Assembly (NCBI GenBank): GCA_016779265.1
Contig: JADHNY010000006.1
Location: 1 to 64,000 of the forward strand
Length of the DNA: 64,000 nucleotides
From: Pirellulales bacterium
GTDB taxonomy: Bacteria > Planctomycetota > Planctomycetia > Pirellulales > UBA1268
Direction of reading: 5' to 3'
The notes beneath the pieces were generated by a model, which saw only the letters and a list, made by a program, of their open reading frames with translations, was not told the origin of the DNA and ran no database searches. Positions 29,045 through 41,097 of this stretch are shown here, in pieces (the stretch's first letter is position 1; every line of letters starts with the position of its first letter). The position numbers and the translations under genes are program-made.

Positions 29045-30073
29045 ATGTCGGCAAATCCCCGTCGGGTACTGATCGTCAAACTCTCTGCGATTGGCGATGT
29101 GCTGCATGCCCTGCCGACGGCTGTGGCCTTGCGGCAGGCCTTGCCTGAAGCGGAAATCGCCTGGGCGGTCGAGGGGCGTGCTCGCGAACTGCTCGATGGC
29201 CATCCAGCAATCGACCGGGTGATCAGCCTGCCACGTCGCTGGCTGAAGTCTCCGGGGGAAGTGCTCCGCGTGCGACGTCAGCTGCAGCAGCTGGATGCGG
29301 ACGTCACGATCGATGCCCAAGGCCTGCTTAAAAGCGGCGTCCTCTCGTGGCTCTCCGGAGCCGGCATGCGAATCGGCTATGCCGCCCCCGAGGCCCGCGA
29401 AGGATCGGCCTGGTTCTCGACCCACCGCGTCTCGTCAACCGCCGCCCATGTGGTCGATCGACACCTCGAACTGCTCACGCCGCTGGGCATCAGCGACGAC
29501 ACACCTCGGTTTGACATTCCTCGGTCGGAAGAGGCACGCCGCAACGTTGATGCCTGGTGGAAGAGCCTCGCTCTGCCAGATACGCCTGCCGTGATCAATC
29601 CCGGCGCCGGCTGGAGTTCGAAGCTCTGGCCCACCGAACGCTTCGCTGCTGTTGCCCGCCAGCTCGGACGCCGTCACGGTCTGGTGAGCTTGGTTGTCTG
29701 GGGTGGTCCAAGTGAGCGTGAGGCGGCGGAACAGATCGTTTCAGCCTCCGCAGGCGAAGCGGTGCTGGCCCCCCCAACCACGCTGCAAGAACTCGCGGAA
29801 GTTGCCCGGCGTTCGCGGGTGTTTCTCTCCAGTGACACCGGTCCGCTTCATCTTGCTGTCGCTGTCGGCACGCCCTGCGTTGGACTCTTCGGCCCAGTGC
29901 CTGCTTCCCGCAACGGCCCGTACGGTCCGCAGCACACCACGGTCGAGCCACCTGCCGGCATCCGCCCCGCCTGGAAGGATCGCAAACGCGACACCCGCTC
30001 CATGCTGGCGATCGATGTCGACCGGGTTGTGGATGCAGCGGTGCGGCTGATCAGTCGGCAGGCTGCGGCCTAG
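29045..30073 (+). CDS. Glycosyltransferase family 9 (heptosyltransferase-type)
   Basis: RRVLIVKLSAIGDVLHALPTAVALRQALPEAEIAWAVE; INPGAGWSSKLWPTERFAAVARQL; FLSSDTGPLHLAVAVGTPCVGLFGPVPASRNGPYG. Confidence 0.9.
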   Translation: MSANPRRVLIVKLSAIGDVLHALPTAVALRQALPEAEIAWAVEGRARELLDGHPAIDRVISLPRRWLKSPGEVLRVRRQLQQLDADVTIDAQGLLKSGVLSWLSGAGMRIGYAAPEAREGSAWFSTHRVSSTAAHVVDRHLELLTPLGISDDTPRFDIPRSEEARRNVDAWWKSLALPDTPAVINPGAGWSSKLWPTERFAAVARQLGRRHGLVSLVVWGGPSEREAAEQIVSASAGEAVLAPPTTLQELAEVARRSRVFLSSDTGPLHLAVAVGTPCVGLFGPVPASRNGPYGPQHTTVEPPAGIRPAWKDRKRDTRSMLAIDVDRVVDAAVRLISRQAAA

Positions 30074-30171
30074 CGGCCGCCCCGCCGCATGCATGCCTGC
30101 GACGTCCTGCAGCCGCGTCTTGCCCCCTATACTCTTCCGGCAAGCACACAGAGACCCCGGAGAGCAGCGGC

Positions 30172-32525
<2,354 letters not shown>

Positions 32526-32543
32526 CCGGCAGACCTCGCTACG

Positions 32544-33476
32544 CTAGCGACCGGCGAACAAGGCAGGGCGACCGGCGAACCAGGCAGGCGGGGCCCATGC
32601 CAGGCCGAGGGTGGCCATACCGCATCCCCAGAGGAGGTCTCCCGAGAGCAGGCCGATCAGCGGCCAGCCGAAGAGTCCCATCGTCACCACGAAGCCGCGG
32701 AGTCCAGCAACCCACACGCCCGCAGCGAACACGATTTCAAACAGCGTGATCGCGTGGGTGACAAAGTTCGTCAGATAATCCGACTCGGCCAAGGCCGCCA
32801 TCAGCGTGCCAGCTGCCTGGTCTCGTCCGCTGACGAGCCACCAGGCTGCCGTCCCATCCCACCAGACATCGCCTTTGAGCTGCGAAAGAACGGCTGCCAC
32901 AGCGATCCCACTGGCGTGGACTCCAAGCAATGAGAGTGCCAGACGATTGCGGACCGAAGGGCCCGCCTCCGGCAGCTTCCGGATCGCCCTGAGTCGTGCA
33001 TCGAGTGAGATCGCATCGCCGCTGCGGCCAATCACCAGACACCACAGCAGGATCACCAAGAGATCGTCCGCCGGCTGGACAAGCATCGGCCCGCGGTGCA
33101 GGAGCGACACCCAGAGCACCGCTGCGGCGATCGCCGCAAACGGCGTCCCAATGCCCACGAGTAGGGCCGCGAAGGCCACAAAGCCGACCGCATAGAGGGC
33201 CCACAACGAGGCCGCCGTCGTCGCCGAATCAAACAACGAGATCCCGTAGGACGACCGCCAGGAATCGATCACGGAAGGCGAGACCACTCCCTCAGGCCCA
33301 AACCACTGCTGCAGGTCGTTCGCGTAACTTGCCCAGAGGAGGAGTCCCAAGGCTGCCGTCGCAATCCGAATCACCGCGAGTCCACGGGCATTGGTCGGCA
33401 CAAACCAGAACGCATTCCAGGCACGGCCGAGCTGTTCGCTCAACGGCCGCGGTTCGCTCGCCGACAGGCTGCTCAT
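32544..33476 (-). CDS. HTTM-type (VKGC-related) multi-pass membrane protein
   Basis: RGLAVIRIATAALGLLLWASYANDLQQWFGPEGVVS..; multiple TM segments; pattern resembles HTTM domain proteins. Confidence 0.6.
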   Translation of the reverse strand: MSSLSASEPRPLSEQLGRAWNAFWFVPTNARGLAVIRIATAALGLLLWASYANDLQQWFGPEGVVSPSVIDSWRSSYGISLFDSATTAASLWALYAVGFVAFAALLVGIGTPFAAIAAAVLWVSLLHRGPMLVQPADDLLVILLWCLVIGRSGDAISLDARLRAIRKLPEAGPSVRNRLALSLLGVHASGIAVAAVLSQLKGDVWWDGTAAWWLVSGRDQAAGTLMAALAESDYLTNFVTHAITLFEIVFAAGVWVAGLRGFVVTMGLFGWPLIGLLSGDLLWGCGMATLGLAWAPPAWFAGRPALFAGR

Positions 33477-34141
33477 GGGGTGGCTCCTTGCTCAGCGGAG
33501 GGCGTCACCACAGGAGCCACATCCCGCTCCTGTTCCACCGGCAGCAGCTGTACGCTCCCCGCCACGCGCCGCACGCGGGCAACGGCCACCGGGGCATACT
33601 GAGGCTCCGCAGCATCCTCTGCCGAGAACTCCTCGCGGTCGGTCAGCACCACCCGCATTGTCCGCACCCGCACGTCCTCGGCCCCGACGTCGTCAAACAG
33701 GTTCTCTGCCATCGCTGATGGCAGCAGACCGGCCACATCCTCAGGCACCATCCCGGGCTCAAGCCAGCTTGCCAGCTGCCGCCAGCGTGCGGCGGCAACT
33801 CCCGACGCTCCCTTCGCCGGCAAACGTATCGACATGTCCTCGCCGCTGCTCTCCCAAGGCTCCACCATGATCAGGTAGTCGGCATCGTCGATCTGCCCGT
33901 AGGTCAGCCGTTCGTCGAAGCCAATGTCGAGCCAGAGGGGCACCATCCAGGGGGAGAACAGTTTGGACTTCACCGTTCTCAGCAGCGTGGATGAGCCACT
34001 GCTGGAGTTACAGGCAACCGTCAGCGTGAATCCGAGGAGATAGAGCGTCAGGGCGATGCTGACGAAGCCGCGAAAACCTTCACTCGGCAGGCTTGCGGAA
34101 GGCACTCCGGAATCAGTTTTTCCTGGCTGCTCGACGGACAC
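33473..34141 (-). CDS. Hypothetical single-TM protein
   Basis: One TM segment (FVSIALTLYLLGFTLTVAC) then soluble domain; stop overlaps the downstream start by ATGA. Confidence 0.55.
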   Translation of the reverse strand: MSVEQPGKTDSGVPSASLPSEGFRGFVSIALTLYLLGFTLTVACNSSSGSSTLLRTVKSKLFSPWMVPLWLDIGFDERLTYGQIDDADYLIMVEPWESSGEDMSIRLPAKGASGVAAARWRQLASWLEPGMVPEDVAGLLPSAMAENLFDDVGAEDVRVRTMRVVLTDREEFSAEDAAEPQYAPVAVARVRRVAGSVQLLPVEQERDVAPVVTPSAEQGATP

Positions 34142-34187
34142 GGATCACTTCCAAAAACGAATGGCAGGGCTGCCAGGACGGGCCGCG

Positions 34188-34216
34188 TTGACACACCGCC
34201 AGGAGCCCGATACTTT
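34188..34216 (+). promoter_or_regulatory. Possible sigma70-type promoter for the tRNA
   Basis: TTGACA at 34188-34193 with GATACT or TACTTT 15-17 bp downstream; about 90 bp before the tRNA. Confidence 0.35.
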
Positions 34217-34306
34217 CCCGGTGAGGCTTCTGCTTCAAAAATACTTCCGAAAACGTGCCCGGGCGCATGGCTTCTTCCAGAAGTTCGCCGCTTGTGAGAC
34301 GTCTCA

Positions 34307-34379
34307 GGGGGATTAGCTCAGTTGGGAGAGCGTCTGGCTGGCAGCCAGAAGGTCAGGGGTTCGAGTCCCCTATCCTCCA
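34307..34379 (+). tRNA. tRNA-Ala (anticodon GGC), CCA not encoded
   Basis: Cloverleaf by eye: GGGGGAT/ATCCTCC acceptor, GCTC/GAGC D stem, TCTGG-CTGGCAG-CCAGA anticodon arm, AGGGG-TTCGAGT-CCCCT T arm, discriminator A. Confidence 0.95.
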
Positions 34380-34403
34380 CTTTTCTTTCACTCGCGGGTG
34401 TCT

Positions 34404-34435
34404 GCTCGCGACGTCTCAGCTGCGGGCGTTTTTTT
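34404..34435 (+). terminator. Rho-independent terminator after tRNA-Ala
   Basis: GCTCGC (34404-34409) pairs with GCGGGC (34422-34427), followed by TTTTTTT (34429-34435). Confidence 0.55.
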
Positions 34436-34597
34436 GCTCGCAAGAGCTGTGCTGAGGTGGCTCGAAGCCAGCACACGTCTCGTCGCTGCCGGGAACACGA
34501 CGCCGACAGCCCTCGACCACGCCGACGTCCCCGGCTTTCGTCGACCCTGGATCGCGTATGCTGCGAAGGCCTCCGCAGCCTCTGGGAAGTGACCCAC

Positions 34598-35539
34598 ATG
34601 CCAGCCTCGTCAGCTCCGATTGCCTGGATGAACGGTCGCTTCCTGCCTGCAGCGGAACTCTCACTTCCCGTTGGTGACGCGGGCTTTGTGCTTGGCGCCA
34701 CCGTGACTGAGCAGCTGCGGACCTTTCGTGGCCGGCTCTTTCGTCCGCACGCCCACAGCAAGCGGCTGCACGAGTCGCTGGTCATCACCGGAATCGATCT
34801 GGCACAGGTTCGGAACACCAGCGGGCAGCTCCTTGCCTTGCGGATCGAGGATGTGCTGCAGGCAGCGGCTGAGGTCGCCTCAACGAATGCTGCCCTCGGT
34901 CCGGCAGAGGGAGACCTTGGCGTGGTGATCTTTGCCACGCCAGGCGACCTCGCCTCACAACATCAGGGCCACAGCGGATCACCTCGCGTGGTCGTGCACT
35001 CATTCCCGTTGGCGTTTGGCCTCTGGCACACCGCCTATGAACAGGGTGTGGCTTTGCGGCGGGTGCAGGTGCGACAGGTCCCGGATGTCTGCTGGCCAGT
35101 GCAGCTCAAGTGCCGTAGTCGCATGCACTACTTCCTAGCAGATCGCGAGGCCGCTGATCGTGAACCGGGCAGTCGAGCAGTTCTCGAAGAGCTTGATGGC
35201 ACGATCTGCGAAACCTCCACGGCAAACGTGCTTGTGGTGCACGAGGGTGTGCTGTCGGCTCCAACGCATGCGTTGGAGGGCGTGAGCCTGGCATACGTGC
35301 AGGAGCGAGCGGCCGAACTCCACCTGCCCTGGCAGCCCAAGCGACTCGTGGCAGCTGACCTGGCGTCGGCGGACGAAATCATGCTCACCAGCACGCCCAA
35401 CTGCCTGCTGCCGGCCACCCGCTTTGAAGGTGCAGCCGTGGGCACCGGAAAGCCGGGGCCGATCTATCGTTCACTGCTCGCCTCGTGGAGCGAACAGGTC
35501 GGCGTCGATATTGCGGCGCAGGCCGCGGCGATGGCGTGA
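34598..35539 (+). CDS. Class IV PLP aminotransferase (branched-chain aminotransferase/aminodeoxychorismate lyase family)
   Basis: WMNGRFLPAAELSLPVGDAGFVLGATVTEQLRTFRGRLFRPHAHSKRL; LKCRSRMHYFLADREA; LEELDGTICETSTANVLVVHEG. ORF-track start lies inside the tRNA, so 34598 is preferred. Confidence 0.88.
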   Translation: MPASSAPIAWMNGRFLPAAELSLPVGDAGFVLGATVTEQLRTFRGRLFRPHAHSKRLHESLVITGIDLAQVRNTSGQLLALRIEDVLQAAAEVASTNAALGPAEGDLGVVIFATPGDLASQHQGHSGSPRVVVHSFPLAFGLWHTAYEQGVALRRVQVRQVPDVCWPVQLKCRSRMHYFLADREAADREPGSRAVLEELDGTICETSTANVLVVHEGVLSAPTHALEGVSLAYVQERAAELHLPWQPKRLVAADLASADEIMLTSTPNCLLPATRFEGAAVGTGKPGPIYRSLLASWSEQVGVDIAAQAAAMA

Positions 35540-35640
35540 GCAGATTCGCGACATTTCCCGACTGAGGGTGACATTGCGGAAGTCGTGCGCGGCTGAGACG
35601 ATACCCCTCTTCTCAAAGGCCAACGGAGTGTCCGGTTCCC

Positions 35641-36291
35641 ATGCATGACACCAGCACCGAGCATCCACCAACCATTCCGCGGGGGCCACGAGGCTGGCTA
35701 CGACGGCTCTATCTATGGGTGCTCTCCTGGGCCGATTCACCCTACGGCATGGCTGGTCTCGCAGGCATTTCGTTTGCTGAAAGCTCGTTCTTTCCGATTC
35801 CACCAGATGTGCTGCAGATCGCACTCTCCGTCTCACGGCCCCAGCGGGCCTTTCTCTTCGCCGCCGTCTCGACAGTCGCCAGCGTCGCCGGTGGTGCCCT
35901 CGGCTGGGCGATCGGCTGGGGACTCTGGCAGGCGACCTCCAACTTCTTCTTTGACTGGATTCCGGGCTTCACCGAAGAGCATTTCGCCTTTGTCGAACAG
36001 CAGTATCAGGCAAACGCAGGCATCGCGATCTTTGCGGCTGCCTTTACCCCGATTCCCTTCAAGGTGTTTACGATCGCCGCGGGCGCCTGCTCTGTGCCGC
36101 TGCCCACACTGCTTCTCGCCTCTGCAGCCGGCCGTGGCCTACGGTTCTTCCTCGTGGCAGGCGTGATGCGGGTGTTTGGTGAACAGGCCAAGCGGATTCT
36201 CAACCGCAACCTAGAACTGGTCACACTCGTGCTCGGAGCCATGATCGTGGCGGGCTTCGTGGCACTGCGGTATCTCCCCGGGCACAACTAA
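35641..36291 (+). CDS. YqaA/DedA-like VTT-domain membrane protein
   Basis: GLAGISFAESSFFPIPPDVLQIALSVSRPQRAF; GGALGWAIGWGLW; FAAAFTPIPFKVFTIAAG. Confidence 0.85.
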   Translation: MHDTSTEHPPTIPRGPRGWLRRLYLWVLSWADSPYGMAGLAGISFAESSFFPIPPDVLQIALSVSRPQRAFLFAAVSTVASVAGGALGWAIGWGLWQATSNFFFDWIPGFTEEHFAFVEQQYQANAGIAIFAAAFTPIPFKVFTIAAGACSVPLPTLLLASAAGRGLRFFLVAGVMRVFGEQAKRILNRNLELVTLVLGAMIVAGFVALRYLPGHN

Positions 36292-36382
36292 CCCGTGTAA
36301 CCCGTGGAGCCCCTTGCCGAACAACCTTCCGAATGGCCCGTGATCTGCCGAGCAGCCTGCAGGTCACGGCGAGCCAGGCTTT

Positions 36383-39300
36383 TTAGCCAGCATCGCCCGC
36401 CACCCGGGCAAAGAGTGCTTCAAACTCCTCCCGAGTTCTGGTGGTCAGCTGCCGCACATCTTCTTCCAGGAGCTCTGGACGTTCGTAGCCGAGGAGATGT
36501 GCCAGTTTCTGTCGCTCCTCCGGCGATGCAGGAAACTCATGCCGGGCCGTGGCGTCGAGCAACCGCAATCGCCCCTCAATCGCCCGCAGCACGCGGTAGG
36601 CCGTTTCAAAAAACTCAAACGACTCCGCACGCATCAGGCCTGCCTGATGCAGGGCGACAAGACCTGCAAGTGTTTCGGTGGTCTGCAGGGAACGATCATG
36701 GCCACCAAAGACCAGCTGCATCGTCTGCACAACAAACTCAATGTCGACCACGCCGCCTGGCCCACGTTTGAGGTTCGTCGCGGCGGCTCCCTGTTCCATC
36801 CGGTATCGCATCGCACGAATCGTCTCAATCGCCTCTGGATTCCAGTCGTGGCCGTACGCCACCCGCTGGATGATCAGCTCAACACGCTGGCGTGCCTCAT
36901 CTGAGCCCACAACTACCCGCGCCTTTGTGAGAGCCTGACGCTCCCAGAGCGCAGCCGACCCATCTTCGGCGAAATACCGCTCGAAGGCGTCGAGCGATGT
37001 GGCCGCTCCGCCACTCTTACCGCCGGGCCTGAGCCGAGAATCCATCTCGTAGAGACGTCCGTGTGGCCCGAAGGTCGTGGCCGCCTTCATCACCTTCTGA
37101 GCTAAGGTGCCGAAGAAATGGGCGTTGGTGGTCGTTTCGGTGCTGCGTCGGCTGCGTCGTGCGGGAAACGTGCTGCCGTCATGGTCGTAGAGAAAGATCA
37201 GATCCACATCGCTGTGGTAGTTCATCTCGCGACCGCCAAACTTGCCCATTGCCAGCACCACGAGACCGGCCCGGCCACCCTCTTCGGGCCCTTCCCCGAT
37301 CGTCGGCTCTCCCAGCCTTTCGATCAGTCGAGCCTCTTCATGACCGACGATCCACGAGAGAACCGCCTCAGCAACGCCGGTCAGCGTGTGCGTTGTGGCA
37401 GTGACGTCTTGCTTGCCGAGAATGTCACCAACCCCCACACGCAGCTGCTGTGAAGCTTTGAATGCATGCAGGATCGGCTCCGGGTCGACGGCCCCCCGAC
37501 ACCAGTCGCCGAGCATCTCACGGAGTTCCTCAGACGTCGGGAGCCGGCCCACAAGCAGACTATCGAGCAGCTCGTCGATCATGCCCGGATGACTGACGAG
37601 CAGCCCCGAGAGATAGGTGCTTGAAGCACACAGCCGCACATACAGGTCGAGCGACCGCGGGTGCACGCTCAGCAGTTCCCAGAGCACGCCTTTGCCGCCA
37701 AGTGACTCGCTGACGCGTGCCAGATTGACCAGCGTGGCATCTGGATCTGGCGTCGTCCCGATCGCCGCTAAGAGCCGTGGGGCAATCGCAGCCAAGAAGT
37801 GCCGACACCGCTGCGTGGAGAGGAAGCGGACCTTCTCCTCGGCGAGCGAGCAGAGACAACGAAAGGCCGCTGCCGTGTCGCGAAAGCCATGGCGACCGAG
37901 CAGCTCGTCAACGCGGTCAGCCGGGGGCGCCGGATCGAGCACAAGATCAGTCTCGGGCTCCGGCTCCTCATCGCCCGGAAACGCGTCATGGAGCAGATGG
38001 TCGAGAATGGTGCGATTGAGGTGAGTTGCCTCATGCAGCTCGCGGTTGAACGCGGCAAGCCCGTCGTCTCCTCGCGGGAAACCCATCCGCACCGCGAGCG
38101 CTTCGCGAGCGGCCTGCGTTTCTGGAATGGCGTGCGTCTGCGTGTCGAACAGGATCTGCAGCCGATGCTCGACCGTCCGCAGAAACGTGTAGGTCCGTTC
38201 GAGAAGTTCCCGTTCCTTGTCGGTCAGCCCACCCGACCCGGCGAGGCGGCGGATCGCCTCCAGCGTGTTTCCGGTGCGAACCTCGGGAGTGTCACCGCCA
38301 TTGAGCAGCTGCAAAAACTGGATCGTGGTCTCCACGTCCCGGATGCCACCTCGGCCCACCTTCACATCCCGGTCGTTCTCGCCTTCGCGAATCGCTCGCT
38401 GCTCGATCCGCCGCTTAAGTGCTTTGATGCCACTGATGTCGGCGCGGGTCAGCCAACGCCGGTAGATCCAGGGCTCCAGATTCGTTAGCAGCTGCTCACC
38501 CAGGGGCACATCTCCCGCGACGACTCGCGCCTTAATCCAGGCCTGCCGCTCCCAGGTCCGTCCGAGCGTGTCGTAGTAGTGCAGCATGGCCTCCAAGGGC
38601 ATCACCACCGGTCCCGACGCCCCATGCGGACGCAGCCGCAGATCAACGCGATAGCCGATCCCAAGATCGGTCGGCTCCGAAAGCAGTCGCGCCGCTTCGG
38701 TGACCACCCGCTCGAAGAACTCTGTCGTGCTCGCAGAGCGAGGCCCCTCCGTGCGGCCCTCTCCGCTGGAGACAAACACCAGATCGATGTCGCTGGAGTA
38801 GTTGAGCTCCACGCCTCCAAGCTTCCCCAGGGCCAGCACTGCCAACCGGGCTCGACCACCAGATTCATCACGAGGCTCACCCCGTTGCACCGCGACGCGT
38901 CGCCATGCCACATCGACAGCGGCGGCGATCATCGCATCGGCGAGGTGCGAGATCTGAGCGACCACCACTTCAAGCCGTTGTCCAACCACGATGTCGCCAT
39001 AGGCGATCCGCAGCGTTTCACGTCGCTTGAAGCGACGCAGCACCGACATCACTGCATCGACATCAGTCACCACGGCAATTTCAGACGCGAGTTCCGCGAT
39101 CACCGCCTCTCGCTTGACGGGCCGACCTTCCCCCAGCCGCACCTCCTCCCAGGCCTCGGGATCGCTGATCACAATCAGGGCTAGGTGCGGACTCGCAGCG
39201 AGGATTTTCATCAGGATCGCCAGCGCTTCTGGATCACGTTGAAACAGAGCAGCTTCCGCGATCGGGCTGCGAACAGCATGGAGATACCGTTCAAGCGCCC

Positions 39301-39511
39301 GCAACGCCGCATCCGGGGCGGGCAGGGTTGGCAGCAGGCGAGAGAGACTCTCGACAAGGCTACGAACGAGATCGAGCGGTATGCCTGCAGTCGCGATCGA
39401 AATCAGAGCCGACGAGGCAGAAGCTGGTTCCGTAAGACCTACTGACGCTCCCCAGGCTGCAGCGGCCAGGGGATCCTCAAGCAGAGCACGGACGTCAGAC
39501 TCGGTTGGCAT
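36383..39511 (-). CDS. glnE: Glutamine synthetase adenylyltransferase family protein GlnE
   Basis: Two nucleotidyltransferase halves: LGKLGGVELNYSSDIDLVFV and MGKFGGREMNYHSDVDLIFLYD; VDLRLRPHGASGPVVMPLEA; MDSRLRPGGKSGGAATSLDAFERYF. Confidence 0.92.
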   Translation of the reverse strand: MPTESDVRALLEDPLAAAAWGASVGLTEPASASSALISIATAGIPLDLVRSLVESLSRLLPTLPAPDAALRALERYLHAVRSPIAEAALFQRDPEALAILMKILAASPHLALIVISDPEAWEEVRLGEGRPVKREAVIAELASEIAVVTDVDAVMSVLRRFKRRETLRIAYGDIVVGQRLEVVVAQISHLADAMIAAAVDVAWRRVAVQRGEPRDESGGRARLAVLALGKLGGVELNYSSDIDLVFVSSGEGRTEGPRSASTTEFFERVVTEAARLLSEPTDLGIGYRVDLRLRPHGASGPVVMPLEAMLHYYDTLGRTWERQAWIKARVVAGDVPLGEQLLTNLEPWIYRRWLTRADISGIKALKRRIEQRAIREGENDRDVKVGRGGIRDVETTIQFLQLLNGGDTPEVRTGNTLEAIRRLAGSGGLTDKERELLERTYTFLRTVEHRLQILFDTQTHAIPETQAAREALAVRMGFPRGDDGLAAFNRELHEATHLNRTILDHLLHDAFPGDEEPEPETDLVLDPAPPADRVDELLGRHGFRDTAAAFRCLCSLAEEKVRFLSTQRCRHFLAAIAPRLLAAIGTTPDPDATLVNLARVSESLGGKGVLWELLSVHPRSLDLYVRLCASSTYLSGLLVSHPGMIDELLDSLLVGRLPTSEELREMLGDWCRGAVDPEPILHAFKASQQLRVGVGDILGKQDVTATTHTLTGVAEAVLSWIVGHEEARLIERLGEPTIGEGPEEGGRAGLVVLAMGKFGGREMNYHSDVDLIFLYDHDGSTFPARRSRRSTETTTNAHFFGTLAQKVMKAATTFGPHGRLYEMDSRLRPGGKSGGAATSLDAFERYFAEDGSAALWERQALTKARVVVGSDEARQRVELIIQRVAYGHDWNPEAIETIRAMRYRMEQGAAATNLKRGPGGVVDIEFVVQTMQLVFGGHDRSLQTTETLAGLVALHQAGLMRAESFEFFETAYRVLRAIEGRLRLLDATARHEFPASPEERQKLAHLLGYERPELLEEDVRQLTTRTREEFEALFARVAGDAG

Positions 39512-41051
39512 GTCCTGCCTGTTTTGGGCTCTCGGAGGCCTGCTTCGAAGCGTCCGTCTTGGCCGCAGCGGAGTCCTCCGCTGCTCTTGGCAGCGAGATG
39601 GAATGCATGAGAGGCTCGTCAGCCACCTGGCCTGGCGGCGTGCCTTCGATCGCCAGCGAGCCAGACACCGCCCATGGACCGGCGGCAAGAATATCGACGT
39701 CCACGATTCGGCCAATCAGCCGGCGTGGTGCATCAAACACGACGATGCGATCACACATCGTGCGACCGGAAAGCTGGAGTGTGTCGTCCGCAGCAGGTTC
39801 GGAGGCATGACCCTCGAGCTGCTTTTCATCACGACGGCTCACACCCTCAACAAGAACCTGCTGGCGGCTGCCTACGAGGGGCAGATTGCCGGCCATGCTG
39901 GCTTCCGTCTGGGCATCGAGCAGAAGACGATGCCGAGCCTTCTTCACCGATTCCGGAACATCATCCGGCTGCCGCTGGTAGGCCTTCGTGCCCGGCCGTG
40001 GGCTGTACTTAAAGATGAAGCTGTTCTTAAAACGCAGGTCCTGCACCAGCTTGAGCATCCGCTCGAACTCTTCATCCGTCTCGCCGCAGAAGCCCACGAT
40101 GAAGTCGCTCGTCACCGCCGCATGCGGGATCGCCTCCATCATGCGCCCGTGCATCTCGAGGTATTCACCGATCGTGTAGCCACGCTTCATTCTTTTGAGA
40201 ACGTTGTCACAGCCGTGCTGAGCGGGCACATGCAGGTAGTGGCAGACCTTCGGCAGATCACGAACCGCATGGATCAGATCATCGGTCATGTCACGCGGAT
40301 AGTTGGTGACAAACCGGATACGGTCGAGGCCATCAATCGCATCAAGATCGATCAGGAGATCAGCGAGCCGGGTCGTGCGGCCACCATCGCTCCAGCGGTA
40401 GGAGTTCACCGTCTGGCCGATGAGCGTGATCTCTCGACAGCCTTCGTCGACCAGCTTCTTCGCCTCAGCCAAGATCGCTGCTGGCGGGCGGGCCTGTTCC
40501 GGCCCACGAACCCGCGGGACGACGCAAAACGCGCAGAACTTGTCGCAGCCCGTCTGCGTGCGGATGAACGCCTGAAACGGAGTCGGCCGCATCTGCGGAT
40601 CGCGGTCTGGGTCGTAGCTCTCAAAACTCCGAGCCACGCTCTCACGGTTTCCCGCGGTCCGGTCGAGGCTGACCTCGATCATCGGACCACTCCCAGCCAA
40701 CACACCGTTGATCAGAGATGGCACGCGATGCAGCTGGCCAGGACCGACGACGAGATCGACCCAGGGGGCACGCTTCCGCACCAGCTCCTGGTCTTTCTGC
40801 GCCATGCAGCCGAGCACACCAACGACCAGATCAGGCCGCTTCGCCTTCTCTGCCCGCACGCGGCCAAGGGCAGAGTAGACCTTGTCTTCCGCATGCTGAC
40901 GCACACTGCAGGTGTTGTAGAAGACAGCATCGGCCTCCGCAGGGCTGGCGGCTATCTGCCAGCCTTGCCGGCGCAGGGCTGCCACCACGAGCTCGCTGTC
41001 GAGCACGTTCATCTGGCAGCCCACGGTGTCGATCCAGAGTCGGCGAGTCAT
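39495..41051 (-). CDS. miaB: tRNA-2-methylthio-N6-dimethylallyladenosine synthase MiaB
   Basis: WIDTVGCQMNVLDSELV; radical SAM CDKFCAFCVVPRVRG; VPAQHGCDNVLKRMKRGYT; FIVGFCGETDEEF; overlaps glnE by 17 bp. Confidence 0.93.
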   Translation of the reverse strand: MTRRLWIDTVGCQMNVLDSELVVAALRRQGWQIAASPAEADAVFYNTCSVRQHAEDKVYSALGRVRAEKAKRPDLVVGVLGCMAQKDQELVRKRAPWVDLVVGPGQLHRVPSLINGVLAGSGPMIEVSLDRTAGNRESVARSFESYDPDRDPQMRPTPFQAFIRTQTGCDKFCAFCVVPRVRGPEQARPPAAILAEAKKLVDEGCREITLIGQTVNSYRWSDGGRTTRLADLLIDLDAIDGLDRIRFVTNYPRDMTDDLIHAVRDLPKVCHYLHVPAQHGCDNVLKRMKRGYTIGEYLEMHGRMMEAIPHAAVTSDFIVGFCGETDEEFERMLKLVQDLRFKNSFIFKYSPRPGTKAYQRQPDDVPESVKKARHRLLLDAQTEASMAGNLPLVGSRQQVLVEGVSRRDEKQLEGHASEPAADDTLQLSGRTMCDRIVVFDAPRRLIGRIVDVDILAAGPWAVSGSLAIEGTPPGQVADEPLMHSISLPRAAEDSAAAKTDASKQASESPKQAGHANRV

Positions 41052-41097
41052 GCTGCTGATTCTAAAGCGTTTTTCAGTTTGGTGGAGGGCAGCAGGC

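Noticed and set aside
34322-34597. N-terminal extension of the class IV aminotransferase ORF into the tRNA
   Set aside because: It overlaps tRNA-Ala and its terminator; family alignment supports the start at 34598.
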